Source: Propionispira arboris (GTDB taxonomy: Bacteria > Bacillota > Negativicutes > Selenomonadales > Selenomonadaceae). From it: a stretch of DNA of 64,000 nt. Location: assembly GCF_900109225.1 (NCBI RefSeq), contig NZ_FNZK01000012.1, forward strand, positions 62,001-126,000. Reading direction: 5' to 3'. Shown one piece after another: positions 56,140 through 64,000 of this stretch (the stretch's first letter is position 1; the number at the start of each line of letters is the position of its first letter). The notes under the pieces were generated by a model. It saw only the letters and a program-made list of their open reading frames with translations, was not told the origin of the DNA and did no database searches. The translations under genes were made by a program, and so were the position numbers.

Positions 56140-57417
56140 AATACCAGTGATTCTGAACGTATGGAAGGCCAATTGAAGACGATGGGTTATAGCAAAACCG
56201 ACAATATGGAAATAGCAGATTTGATTATACTTAATACATGCTGCGTGCGAGAGAGCGCTGAAAATAAAATTCATGGAAAAATCGGTGAGATTAAACGTCT
56301 TAAGCTGGAAAATCCTAATTTAATTTTTGGTATTACCGGTTGTATGGCGCAAAAAGACGGGGATGCTTTATTTATTAAAGCACCGCATATTGATTTTGTT
56401 TTAGGAACGAATAAGGTGCATGAACTTCTTAATGTAATTAAAGAAGTCCATGCATCGAATGGACATGTCGTGGAATTATCGACAGGAGATTCAGATATAC
56501 CACGGAATATACCAACGCAGCGGAACGGATCAATTTCTGCTTGGGTGCCGATTATGTATGGCTGCAATAATTTTTGTACATACTGTATTGTTCCATATGT
56601 TCGTGGACGGGAACGTAGTCGTGCTTTAGATGATGTTGTAGGCGAAGTAAAAGACGTTATAGCAAAAGGTTTCAAAGAAGTGACTTTGCTTGGACAAAAT
56701 GTTAATTCGTATGGTAAAGATCAGAAGGGGCCGGATTTTGCCGATCTATTGAAGGCAGTCGATGAAGTAAAAGGGATTGAACGGGTTCGTTATATGACTT
56801 CACATCCTCGTGATTTAAGTGATAAAGCGATTGCCGTAATAAAAAATAGTACACATATCTGTGAACAATTCCATTTGCCAATTCAATATGGCAGCAATAA
56901 ACTCTTAAAAGCGATGAATCGTGGTTATACGATTGAATATTATCGTGATCTTGTGAAGAAAATTCGTGATGCTGTGCCTCTGGCAAGTATTACGACGGAT
57001 CTGATTGTTGGTTTTCCGGGTGAAACGGAAGAAGATTTTCAACAGATGCTCGATTTCTTAAAAGAAATTCGCTATGATATGGCCTATACGTTCCTTTATT
57101 CGAAACGATCTGGAACGCCAGCAGCGACGATGGAAAATCAAGTACCACAGGATGTCAAAAAGAAACGCCTGCAAATGCTAATGGATGTGCAAAACCAAAT
57201 TAGTCTCGAGATCAATCAACAGCTAGATGGTAAGATCCTTGAAGTTATGGTTGAAGGTCCAAGTCGTACGGAAGAAAATGTTCTATCGGGTAGGACGCGA
57301 ACGAATAAAATTGTGCTTTGGAATAAGCAAGGTACGGAAAATATAGGAGATTTTGTGCGAGTGAAAGTGACCCATGCACAAACCTGGATTTTGAAAGGGG
57401 AACTCATAGCTGATTAG
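56068..57417 (+). CDS. miaB: tRNA-2-methylthio-N6-dimethylallyladenosine synthase
   Basis: Radical-SAM methylthiotransferase modifying A37 of tRNAs reading UNN codons. 449 residues from the ATG at 56068; a TTG at 56059 in frame lies too close to GGGGG to be preferred. UPF0004 domain with TYGCQMNTSDSE, radical-SAM motif CNNFCTYCIVP near residue 168, C-terminal TRAM. It is followed by mutS, the standard order. Confidence 0.97.
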   Translation: MTVNNNTENTNKKTVYLATYGCQMNTSDSERMEGQLKTMGYSKTDNMEIADLIILNTCCVRESAENKIHGKIGEIKRLKLENPNLIFGITGCMAQKDGDALFIKAPHIDFVLGTNKVHELLNVIKEVHASNGHVVELSTGDSDIPRNIPTQRNGSISAWVPIMYGCNNFCTYCIVPYVRGRERSRALDDVVGEVKDVIAKGFKEVTLLGQNVNSYGKDQKGPDFADLLKAVDEVKGIERVRYMTSHPRDLSDKAIAVIKNSTHICEQFHLPIQYGSNKLLKAMNRGYTIEYYRDLVKKIRDAVPLASITTDLIVGFPGETEEDFQQMLDFLKEIRYDMAYTFLYSKRSGTPAATMENQVPQDVKKKRLQMLMDVQNQISLEINQQLDGKILEVMVEGPSRTEENVLSGRTRTNKIVLWNKQGTENIGDFVRVKVTHAQTWILKGELIAD

Positions 57418-57497
57418 GTATGAGTTTAGTATAGATAACGTTAGGCTGAGGCTGTTTACAGAAAAATTGTCCTCAGAACTTAAACAGGAGGCATTTT

Positions 57498-59948
57498 ATG
57501 GCGACTTTAACACCAATGATGCAGCAGTATCGCGAAACAAAAAGTCGTCACCCTAATGAAATTTTATTTTTTAGGTTAGGCGATTTTTATGAAATGTTTT
57601 TTGAAGATGCGAAACTTGCATCACGAGAATTAGAGATAACATTAACTGGCCGTGATGCCGGGATGGCAGAACGCATTCCAATGTGCGGAATTCCGTATCA
57701 TGCGGCTGAAACGTATATTACAAAGCTGATTAACAAGGGTTATAAAGTGGCTATCTGTGAACAGATTGGTGATCCAAAAGCCAAAGGCCTTGTTAAACGG
57801 GATGTAGTTAAAATTATTACACCAGGAACCGTTTTGTCCGAATCTGTGCTTACCGATTCGAAAAATAATTATATTGCATTGCTTTATGAAAAAGAGGAAC
57901 AGATTGCCCTAGCTGGGGCGGATATATCAACTGGTGAATGTTTTTATGGGCTTTATCAAGGTCCTGACCGTAAACAAATGCTCTTTGATGAACTTTATCG
58001 TTTGATGATGCCAGAAATTATTATTGTTGGGGCATTTTCGTATCAGGCTGAATTGAAAGAATTTGTTGATTTGCGGCTTACCAGTTGTACATTTACGATA
58101 CTTGATCAAGCAACCAAAGCTGTGGAAGATCTCATTGTACAGCATTTCGACAGCCATAATCGACCAATCATCGATATAGCAAAAGCAGCGGTAGCAACCT
58201 TGCTTGCTTATTTGCATGATACGGTGAAAACAGATTTGACGCATTTAAACAAATTAAGTTATTTAGATGCCTCAGAAAATTTGGTAGTGGATACCTATAC
58301 GCTGCGTAATCTGGAAATTACCCGTAATCTGCGCGATGGCGGAAAGAAAGATACACTGCTGGCTGTCCTTGATTTTACCCAGACGGCTATGGGCAGTCGT
58401 CTGCTAAAAAAATGGCTGGAATACCCATTGCTTAATATTGTAAAAATAAATGATCGACTTGATGCTGTGACCGAATTGCTCGAAGGCTTTGCGATGCGGA
58501 ATACACTGACGGAGCGCCTGCGTGATATTTATGACTTTGAGCGTTTGCTTACCAGAATTGAAGTCGGAACAGCAAATGCCAGGGATTTGATTTCGCTAAA
58601 GGTTTCGCTGGCATCTTTGCCAGGAATTAAAAATGAACTGGAAACTGCCAAGTCAAAACTGCTAAATGCTTGTTATAATTCGATTGAGTTATATGATGAA
58701 GTTGTGGATTTGCTGACACGGGCAATTGTTGATGAACCAGGGATTTCTCTACGTGATGGCGGTCTGATTAAGGATGGCTATAATGCAGAACTCGATGAAT
58801 ACCGATTGATTTCGCGGGATAGTAAAAAACTTTTACAGGATATGGAAGAACGTGAAAAAGAAACGACAGGAATCAAATCCCTAAAAATCGGTTACAATAA
58901 GGTTTTTGGTTACTATATCGAAGTTCGTCATAGTGGCACGGATTCGGTACCAGCGCATTTTATTCGCAAACAGACGTTAGCAAATGCAGAGCGTTATATT
59001 ACACCGGAGCTGAAAGAGTTTGAAACAAAAATTTTAGGTGCTCAGGAAAAAATCGTGAATATTGAATATCAACTCTTCACGGTTGTTCGTGAACAGATCA
59101 AAGCAAAACTCAGCAGTATTCAACAAACGGCACATCGAATTGCTATTGTTGATACGCTAGTAAGCCTTGCTGAGGCTGCCAGCCAATATAATTATACGCG
59201 CCCGAATTTGACGAACAATGGAGAAATTGTTATTAAAGATGGTCGTCATCCCTTGGTAGAGCGTATTTTGACACGGGATTTATTTGTGCCAAATGATACA
59301 AATTTGAATCATCATGATAGCGAAATTATCGTGATTACTGGACCGAATATGGCTGGTAAATCAACGTATATGCGTCAAACAGCACTCTTAACGCTTATGG
59401 CACAAATGGGAAGCTTCCTGCCAGCGCGGGAGGCCTATATTTCACCAGTGGATCGTATCTTTACGCGGATCGGGGCCAGTGATGATCTCGTAAGCGGCCA
59501 GAGTACATTTATGGTTGAAATGAATGAGGTAGCACAAATATTAAAATATGCGACAAAAAACAGCCTGGTGATTCTCGATGAAATTGGTCGCGGTACGAGT
59601 ACATTTGATGGTATGAGCATTGCCCGGGCTGTGATTGAACATATGCGTGATAAGATTGGGGCAAAAACATTATTTGCGACACATTATCATGAACTTACTG
59701 ATTTAGAAGAATCAGATAATCGCATTAAAAATTACTGTGTTGCTGTGAAAGAACGTGGCAGCCAAGTTGTATTTTTGCGTCGTATTGTGGCAGGCAGTGC
59801 CGATAAGTCTTATGGTATCCATGTGGCAAAACTCGCGGGACTACCGAAAAATGTAACGGAGGGGCGAAAAAGATTCTTGAAGAATTGGAATCGCAGCATA
59901 CAGCAGAGCAGTTACAGATCAAACCATTGCAAGATGATGCTATCGTAA
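57498..59948 (+). CDS. mutS: DNA mismatch repair protein MutS, C terminus frameshifted
   Basis: Recognises mismatches and starts repair with MutL. Mismatch-binding domain with [11 protein letters not shown] at about residues 24-34, Walker [13 protein letters not shown] near 615, Walker B region [11 protein letters not shown]. The frame runs normally to NVTE (59861) and then continues in a foreign frame to a stop at 59948, giving 816 residues. The true tail is in the +1 frame to 60112. One missing base at 59862-59863 explains it; a whole protein would be 871 residues. The ATPase core is intact; the C-terminal dimer/tetramer and clamp-contact region is lost. Confidence 0.93.
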   Translation: MATLTPMMQQYRETKSRHPNEILFFRLGDFYEMFFEDAKLASRELEITLTGRDAGMAERIPMCGIPYHAAETYITKLINKGYKVAICEQIGDPKAKGLVKRDVVKIITPGTVLSESVLTDSKNNYIALLYEKEEQIALAGADISTGECFYGLYQGPDRKQMLFDELYRLMMPEIIIVGAFSYQAELKEFVDLRLTSCTFTILDQATKAVEDLIVQHFDSHNRPIIDIAKAAVATLLAYLHDTVKTDLTHLNKLSYLDASENLVVDTYTLRNLEITRNLRDGGKKDTLLAVLDFTQTAMGSRLLKKWLEYPLLNIVKINDRLDAVTELLEGFAMRNTLTERLRDIYDFERLLTRIEVGTANARDLISLKVSLASLPGIKNELETAKSKLLNACYNSIELYDEVVDLLTRAIVDEPGISLRDGGLIKDGYNAELDEYRLISRDSKKLLQDMEEREKETTGIKSLKIGYNKVFGYYIEVRHSGTDSVPAHFIRKQTLANAERYITPELKEFETKILGAQEKIVNIEYQLFTVVREQIKAKLSSIQQTAHRIAIVDTLVSLAEAASQYNYTRPNLTNNGEIVIKDGRHPLVERILTRDLFVPNDTNLNHHDSEIIVITGPNMAGKSTYMRQTALLTLMAQMGSFLPAREAYISPVDRIFTRIGASDDLVSGQSTFMVEMNEVAQILKYATKNSLVILDEIGRGTSTFDGMSIARAVIEHMRDKIGAKTLFATHYHELTDLEESDNRIKNYCVAVKERGSQVVFLRRIVAGSADKSYGIHVAKLAGLPKNVTEGRKRFLKNWNRSIQQSSYRSNHCKMMLS

Positions 59949-60112
59949 CAGAGCAGGCTTTGACTAATGAAGGTCCAATGGATTCACTTTTTTCTTCATC
60001 GCTTAGTGCCGATATATTAGCCCTGGATATTATGACAATGACACCTTTGGAGGCAATGAATGAGCTATATAAATTGCAAAAACAGGCAAAAGGTGAGGCT
60101 GGTAAAAAATGA
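59864..60112 (+). pseudogene. mutS: Detached 3' end of mutS after a one-base frameshift
   Basis: The frame reads [18 protein letters not shown] and then to a final GEAGKK, the normal MutS tail. It joins the upstream frame if one base is restored in the GAGGGGCG at 59859-59866 (expected Arg-Ala codons). Its stop overlaps the mutL ATG by four bases, as in intact mutS-mutL pairs, which supports the reconstruction. Confidence 0.88.
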
Positions 60113-61980
60113 GTATCATACATGTTTTAGATGAAAGCACCATTAATAAAATTGCTGCAGGGGAAGTTGTCGAGCGCCCGGCATCGGTTGTTAAGGAATT
60201 AGTCGAAAACTCGATTGATGCCGGCAGCAATAAAGTGGAAGTTGAAATTATGGCTGGTGGTACAAGCTTTATGCGCGTTACGGATAATGGGCGCGGTATG
60301 AGTACGGAAGATGCCAAGTTAGCTATTTTACGTCATGCAACAAGCAAAATTCAGGAAGTAAGTGATTTGAACACCATTAATACACTGGGGTTTCGCGGTG
60401 AAGCCTTGCCGACCATTGCATCCGTTTCGCGCTTTTCGTTAATGACACGGCAACGGGACAGTGAATTTGGCACATTGGTGGAAATCAAGGGTGGTAAAGT
60501 AGAGGACTTGCGTGAAGCTGGCTGCAATATTGGAACCACCATTAAAGTAGAAGATTTATTTTTTAATACACCTGCTCGCAAAAAATTCATGAAGACGCCA
60601 GTGACAGAAGGCTCAAAAATTAATGATTTCATCATAAAACTGGCATTGTCTAATCCAGAAATTTCCTTTAAATTTATTAATAATAATAAATTGGTTTTGT
60701 CTACACCGGGTAATGGGTCACAATATGATGTGATTCAAAGTATTTACGGCGCTAAAGTCAGCGAGGAACTTTTGGGTGTGGAATTTGAAGATATAGATAT
60801 TAAAATTACTGGCTTTTTGACAAAACCGTCGATGATTCGCAGCAGCCGGACTTGGCAGACCTTTATTGTTAATGGGCGTATCATATCTAGTCGATCCATT
60901 GGAAAAGCAATTGACAATGCATATCATTCACTTTTGCCGAAATCAGGTTATCCTTTAGCCGTACTTAAAATTGAAGTGCCGCAAAATACGATTGATGTCA
61001 ACGTGCATCCGCAGAAAAGTGAAATGAAATTTGAAGATGAAGGACGTATCTTTAAAGCAGTTTACAAGTCTGTACTTGATGCGATCCGTCCGGCTGGACA
61101 GTCTTTAGACTTTGTTGCTGCACCTGTGGCGAACCCCGAACGGCACTATACGATAGAACCTATGCATTTTGCTGTTCCACATCAAACGGCTGTTACAGCC
61201 TATAATCCTCTGGTACCGCCATCGCCAATCGTACGAGAAAATACGGTGAGTTTTTCGCAGGCGCAAGCAATTTTAAATGCATCGCTGCCTAAGTCAGAAG
61301 ACTTGTCACAGGATAATCGGCAAGGTGAGTCTTTGTCGGTTTCTGCAAAAATGCCAGAAATAATGGAAAGTGCAGGACATGCGGCAACGGATTTACCGCA
61401 AATCATTTATGAAGGAACCCTTACGCCCATGGGGCAGGTGGATAACTGCTATATTGTAGCGCAAGATCCGAAGGGTCTCTATATTGTTGACCAGCATGCA
61501 GCACATGAACGCATTCTTTATGATCGTTTTGCCGCACTGGCGGATAAGATTCCATCACAGCAATTATTAGTTCATCTTTTACTTGATTTTGATGACAAAG
61601 AATGTACATTGATTTTGGATAACCAAGAGCTCTTTCAAAGTTTAGGGTTTGATATGGATGCGAGTGGACCTGAGCAGATGCGTTTAAAAGAAATTCCTTC
61701 TGATATACCAGTTGGTGAGGCGGAGGCCATCATTCGTGAAATTTTAGAATCACTGCAAAATATGCATAACCTGACAGCACAGGAAATTCGCCATGCTTGT
61801 CTGGCTACAACAGCTTGTCGGGCGGCTATTAAAGCCGGTGATACACTAAATATAAGGCAAATGCAAATTATATTGGATGAACTTACCAATACAACCCTTC
61901 CCTATACGTGTCCACATGGCAGACCGACGATTATTAAGTTTGGTGCTGCTGAACTTGCCAAAATGTTTAAAAGGACATAG
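60109..61980 (+). CDS. mutL: DNA mismatch repair protein MutL
   Basis: 623 residues. The GHKL ATPase domain has NSIDAG, DNGRGM and GFRGEAL near the N terminus. The C-terminal endonuclease domain has DQHAAHERILYD (the last acidic position is Asp rather than Glu), ACRAAIKAGD and CPHGRP. It therefore looks like a nicking-competent MutL as in most bacteria without MutH. It overlaps the mutS tail by four bases. Confidence 0.96.
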   Translation: MSIIHVLDESTINKIAAGEVVERPASVVKELVENSIDAGSNKVEVEIMAGGTSFMRVTDNGRGMSTEDAKLAILRHATSKIQEVSDLNTINTLGFRGEALPTIASVSRFSLMTRQRDSEFGTLVEIKGGKVEDLREAGCNIGTTIKVEDLFFNTPARKKFMKTPVTEGSKINDFIIKLALSNPEISFKFINNNKLVLSTPGNGSQYDVIQSIYGAKVSEELLGVEFEDIDIKITGFLTKPSMIRSSRTWQTFIVNGRIISSRSIGKAIDNAYHSLLPKSGYPLAVLKIEVPQNTIDVNVHPQKSEMKFEDEGRIFKAVYKSVLDAIRPAGQSLDFVAAPVANPERHYTIEPMHFAVPHQTAVTAYNPLVPPSPIVRENTVSFSQAQAILNASLPKSEDLSQDNRQGESLSVSAKMPEIMESAGHAATDLPQIIYEGTLTPMGQVDNCYIVAQDPKGLYIVDQHAAHERILYDRFAALADKIPSQQLLVHLLLDFDDKECTLILDNQELFQSLGFDMDASGPEQMRLKEIPSDIPVGEAEAIIREILESLQNMHNLTAQEIRHACLATTACRAAIKAGDTLNIRQMQIILDELTNTTLPYTCPHGRPTIIKFGAAELAKMFKRT

Positions 61981-61983
61981 TCG

Positions 61984-62787
61984 ATGCAGTCGATACAATG
62001 TATTGTGACGACAGGTCACAAATATAATGCAATGGTAGTGCAAACTGCAAAACAAAAAGCAGCCGAATTGAATCTTTTATTTATTGCCCGGGAAAATTTA
62101 TCAATTGAGAGTATTCAAACGACTTACCAGACCCCGTTTGTTTTAGTTGTTAAGAAAACAGGGCTTGTTTTAGCTACGCCGGAAGGTGACTTTTTTTTCC
62201 ATCCGAATATGGCCCAGCTTCGATTGAAAAATTTGCTCAAGGGGCAGAAGGATAATATGATTGAGGCTATGCAGTTGAAAGCCGGAATGGAAGTTCTTGA
62301 CTGCACATTGGGGATGGCTTCCGATGCAATTATCGCAAGCTTTGTTGTTGGAGTAAGGGGGCGAGTTGTTGGTCTTGAAGCCAAGGTACTTATGGCGGCA
62401 GTTGTTCAGGATGGTCTGAAAAATTTTTCAACGCTAGAACCACTCGGTTTACAGGCGGCTATGAAACGGATTGAGGTCATCCAGCAAGAATATGGAAACT
62501 ATTTAAAATTGCTGCCAGATAAAAGTTTTGATGTTGTTTACTTTGATCCGATGTTTCGTCATCCCCTTAAAGAAAGTTTGCATCTATTGCCTTTACGTGC
62601 CCTTGCTGATCATCGTGCTGTTACGATAGAGGCAATCAACGAAGCCAGGCGAGTGGCAAGACAATGTGTGGTCGTGAAAGAAAATAGTCGAAGTCTTGAA
62701 TTTGTGCGTTTGGGCGCAAACAGGGTTGTTGGCGGGAAATACAGCCATGTTCATTATGGTATCATTGACATAAAACCAAATTCGTAA
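61984..62787 (+). CDS. Class I SAM-dependent methyltransferase, RsmJ-like
   Basis: 267 residues. An N-terminal PUA-like or extension region (about 1-80) is followed by a Rossmann methyltransferase domain: motif I LDCTLGMASDAII and the catalytic DPMFRHP, which resembles DPMFPH of the 16S rRNA methyltransferase RsmJ. The start is ATG at 61984, three bases after mutL, so it is in the same operon. Substrate is probably RNA, but this is inferred only from the motif. Confidence 0.82.
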   Translation: MQSIQCIVTTGHKYNAMVVQTAKQKAAELNLLFIARENLSIESIQTTYQTPFVLVVKKTGLVLATPEGDFFFHPNMAQLRLKNLLKGQKDNMIEAMQLKAGMEVLDCTLGMASDAIIASFVVGVRGRVVGLEAKVLMAAVVQDGLKNFSTLEPLGLQAAMKRIEVIQQEYGNYLKLLPDKSFDVVYFDPMFRHPLKESLHLLPLRALADHRAVTIEAINEARRVARQCVVVKENSRSLEFVRLGANRVVGGKYSHVHYGIIDIKPNS

Positions 62788-62799
62788 TTTGGAAAACTA

Positions 62800-62845
62800 A
62801 AAAACGGACGAAACAAGCATTTCAGGCTTGTTTCGTCCGTTTTTA
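62800..62845 (+). terminator. Intrinsic terminator after the mutSL-methyltransferase operon
   Basis: A perfect 15-bp stem ACGGACGAAACAAGC / GCTTGTTTCGTCCGT with a seven-base loop. It is flanked by A and T runs, so it can work in both directions. Confidence 0.92.
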
Positions 62846-62860
62846 TGTATGTTTTATAAT

Positions 62861-62926
62861 AAAAAGCCTGCACTGGTGGCAGCCAATGCAGGTAAGGATT
62901 GAGAAATATTTATTACATATATTATA
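62861..62926 (-). ncRNA. Candidate small RNA on the minus strand
   Basis: On the minus strand an extended -10 (TGGTATAAT; box at 62926-62921) is followed about 30 bases after the expected start by the hairpin CCTGCA...TGCAGG (62892-62867) and a T5 tract. The predicted transcript is roughly 55 nt with no ORF. The -35 (TTGCGT) is weak. Confidence 0.3.
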
Positions 62927-62984
62927 CCATGTGTATGTGAGGGGACGCAATGGGAATTTTTCGTTCCTGTTATAAAATTTTAAA

Positions 62985-63021
62985 CAAAAAAAGATCGTAT
63001 AGAAAGGCATCTATACGATCA
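62985..63021 (-). terminator. Intrinsic terminator of the hydrogenase-like gene
   Basis: A perfect 11-bp stem GATCGTATAGA / TCTATACGATC with an A8 run on its left, which is a T-run on the minus strand. Confidence 0.88.
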
Positions 63022-63148
63022 AGAGTGTAGAAACAATCAATTAGTCAACTGCACGATGACTTAATTCATATTATAACTCAATTATATGGAAAAAAGAAGA
63101 AGAATTAAAAAATAATCAGTGTATAAGTTCTTTACACGCAAATTATAT

Positions 63149-64000
63149 TTAAAATTTGCGTGTAAAGAATTCATTATCACTCATGAGGCTTTCGAGTGTT
63201 GTAAAATTGAGGCGGTATAACAACTCTAATACATAAGGATTATCCAGAGGTGTTTCATAGATAGCTTTATCTCCATATTGATTTACTTTGTCGCGTGCTT
63301 TATCTGGCTCAAGTAATGATTTTGGTCCCCCCACACAACCGCCTATGCAGCCCATACCTTCAAAAAAGTTTGCTTGTGTTTTTCCTTCAATTAAATCCGT
63401 AATCATTTTCTTACAATCTGGGACACCGTCAGCTTGCTGGGAACGTATTGCAATATGGCGGTTTGGACTAAGCCGAGCTAATGTTGATTTTACGGCTTCA
63501 CTAACACCGCCAGTTCGAGCATAAATTCGACCAGCTTTTGAAGAAAACTCTTTTACATTATCTTCCATTTGCGTGAGATTTACATGTAAGAGTTTAAATA
63601 ACTCTTTTGTTTCTTGAAATGTTAATACATAATCAACAGCCCCGGCAATATCTTTTTCTCGTGCTTCCGCTTTTTTTGCCATACACGGACCGACAAAAAC
63701 AGTAAGTGCATCTGGATGCAGTATCTTGACGGTTCGCCCGGCTGCAATCATGGGAGATACAGTTGCTGGCACATGCGGCATTAAATCGGTATATAATTTT
63801 TTGATCATAGCAATCCACATAGGGCAGCAGCAGCTTGTCAACTGATAATCATTGTTTGAATGGATATTATGGTCAAATTCCAAGGCTTCGCGTAGTGTAA
63901 GAATATCAGCAAAAACAGCAACTTCGAGCAGTCCGTTGAAGCCGATTTTCTTAAAAGCGGTACGGATCATTCCAGGTGATACCTGGTCACTAAATTGTCC
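63149..64000 (-). CDS. [FeFe]-hydrogenase large-subunit domain protein, 5'-truncated by window edge
   Basis: 284 codons seen; the frame is open to base 64000, so the start lies outside. It contains the three H-cluster motifs in modified form: TSCCCPMWI (L1), FVGPCMAKKAE (L2) and GMGCIGGCVGGPK (L3). Catalytic HydA enzymes usually have MPCxxKxxE and ACPGGC, so this looks like a sensory or accessory type (HydS/HfsB-like) rather than the standard bifurcating hydrogenase. The protein ends about 65 residues after L3, with no extra C-terminal domain. N-terminal ferredoxin-like domains, if any, are outside the window. Confidence 0.85.
   Translation of the reverse strand, partial: GQFSDQVSPGMIRTAFKKIGFNGLLEVAVFADILTLREALEFDHNIHSNNDYQLTSCCCPMWIAMIKKLYTDLMPHVPATVSPMIAAGRTVKILHPDALTVFVGPCMAKKAEAREKDIAGAVDYVLTFQETKELFKLLHVNLTQMEDNVKEFSSKAGRIYARTGGVSEAVKSTLARLSPNRHIAIRSQQADGVPDCKKMITDLIEGKTQANFFEGMGCIGGCVGGPKSLLEPDKARDKVNQYGDKAIYETPLDNPYVLELLYRLNFTTLESLMSDNEFFTRKF

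Larger units (their letters stand above)
62788..63148. other. 361-base convergent intergenic region with three hairpins
   Basis: It holds a plus-strand terminator (62800-62845), a minus-strand terminator-like hairpin (62861-62892) preceded on that strand by an extended -10 promoter, and a minus-strand terminator (62985-63021). I found no ORF or tRNA. Confidence 0.7.

Noticed and set aside
1-64000. CRISPR arrays, tRNA and rRNA genes
   Set aside because: No regularly spaced repeats and no recognisable tRNA or rRNA sequence were seen in any gap on either strand.

Overview
The window is a low-GC (about 40% by eye) Firmicute chromosome segment. It almost certainly comes from the Negativicutes, the Firmicutes that keep an outer membrane. 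It combines a Gram-positive style dcw cluster (mraZ-rsmH-ftsL, DUF881, small basic protein, FtsQ/DivIB), SpoVS and RNase Y with a C-terminal-Phe outer-membrane porin and the secreted PTP-like phytases typical of Selenomonas, Mitsuokella and relatives. SpoVS with a sigma-H-like promoter hints at a spore-forming member (Sporomusaceae-like). Genus and species cannot be fixed from this sequence.

Layout: 1-5665 is the cdsA-dxr-rseP-ispG-proS block (phospholipid precursor, MEP isoprenoid steps, site-2 protease, prolyl-tRNA synthetase). 5713-7732 holds a DUF1858 redox protein on the minus strand, a degenerate Lgt-like membrane protein and a polysaccharide deacetylase. 7817-22022 is the division and cell wall cluster: MraZ operator, mraZ, rsmH, ftsL, murE, murF, mraY, murD, murG, murC, ddl, ftsQ, DUF881, sbp, ftsZ. 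It lacks ftsI, ftsW, murB and ftsA at their usual places. 22200-35635 is a conserved housekeeping stretch: solute-binding protein, rimO, cinA, DEAD-box helicase, recA-recX with a LexA box, rny, a conserved hypothetical, ymdB, spoVS, pepA and a PHP phosphatase.

35721-56000 is accessory DNA lying between spoVS/pepA/PHP and miaB-mutS-mutL. It contains a P-loop/Asp23 fusion, a TVP38 membrane protein and a 2-hydroxyacid dehydrogenase. Next is a sigma-54 controlled operon in which a LevR-type activator sits before a galactitol-class PTS, a KDPG/KDPGal aldolase and a DgoD-like dehydratase. No sugar-acid kinase is present, which suggests a PTS-coupled sugar-acid pathway. Then come one single-domain and one double-domain phytase with a porin, a chemoreceptor, and a 3.1 kb stress-gene island (alpha/beta hydrolase, CsbD, lmo0937-like peptide). 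The island is bounded by a 139-bp direct duplication of the miaB 5' end. 56068-62787 is miaB-mutS-mutL-methyltransferase, with a one-base frameshift near the end of mutS. The window closes with a partial [FeFe]-hydrogenase-like gene on the minus strand.

The most notable unexplained items are: the kinase-less sugar-acid PTS operon with a hairpin directly after its sigma-54 promoter; a small family of long-palindrome elements upstream of ddl, recA and pepA; the miaB-end duplication around the stress island; and several promoter-terminator pairs without an ORF. All positions and motifs were read by eye. No database search or folding program was run.
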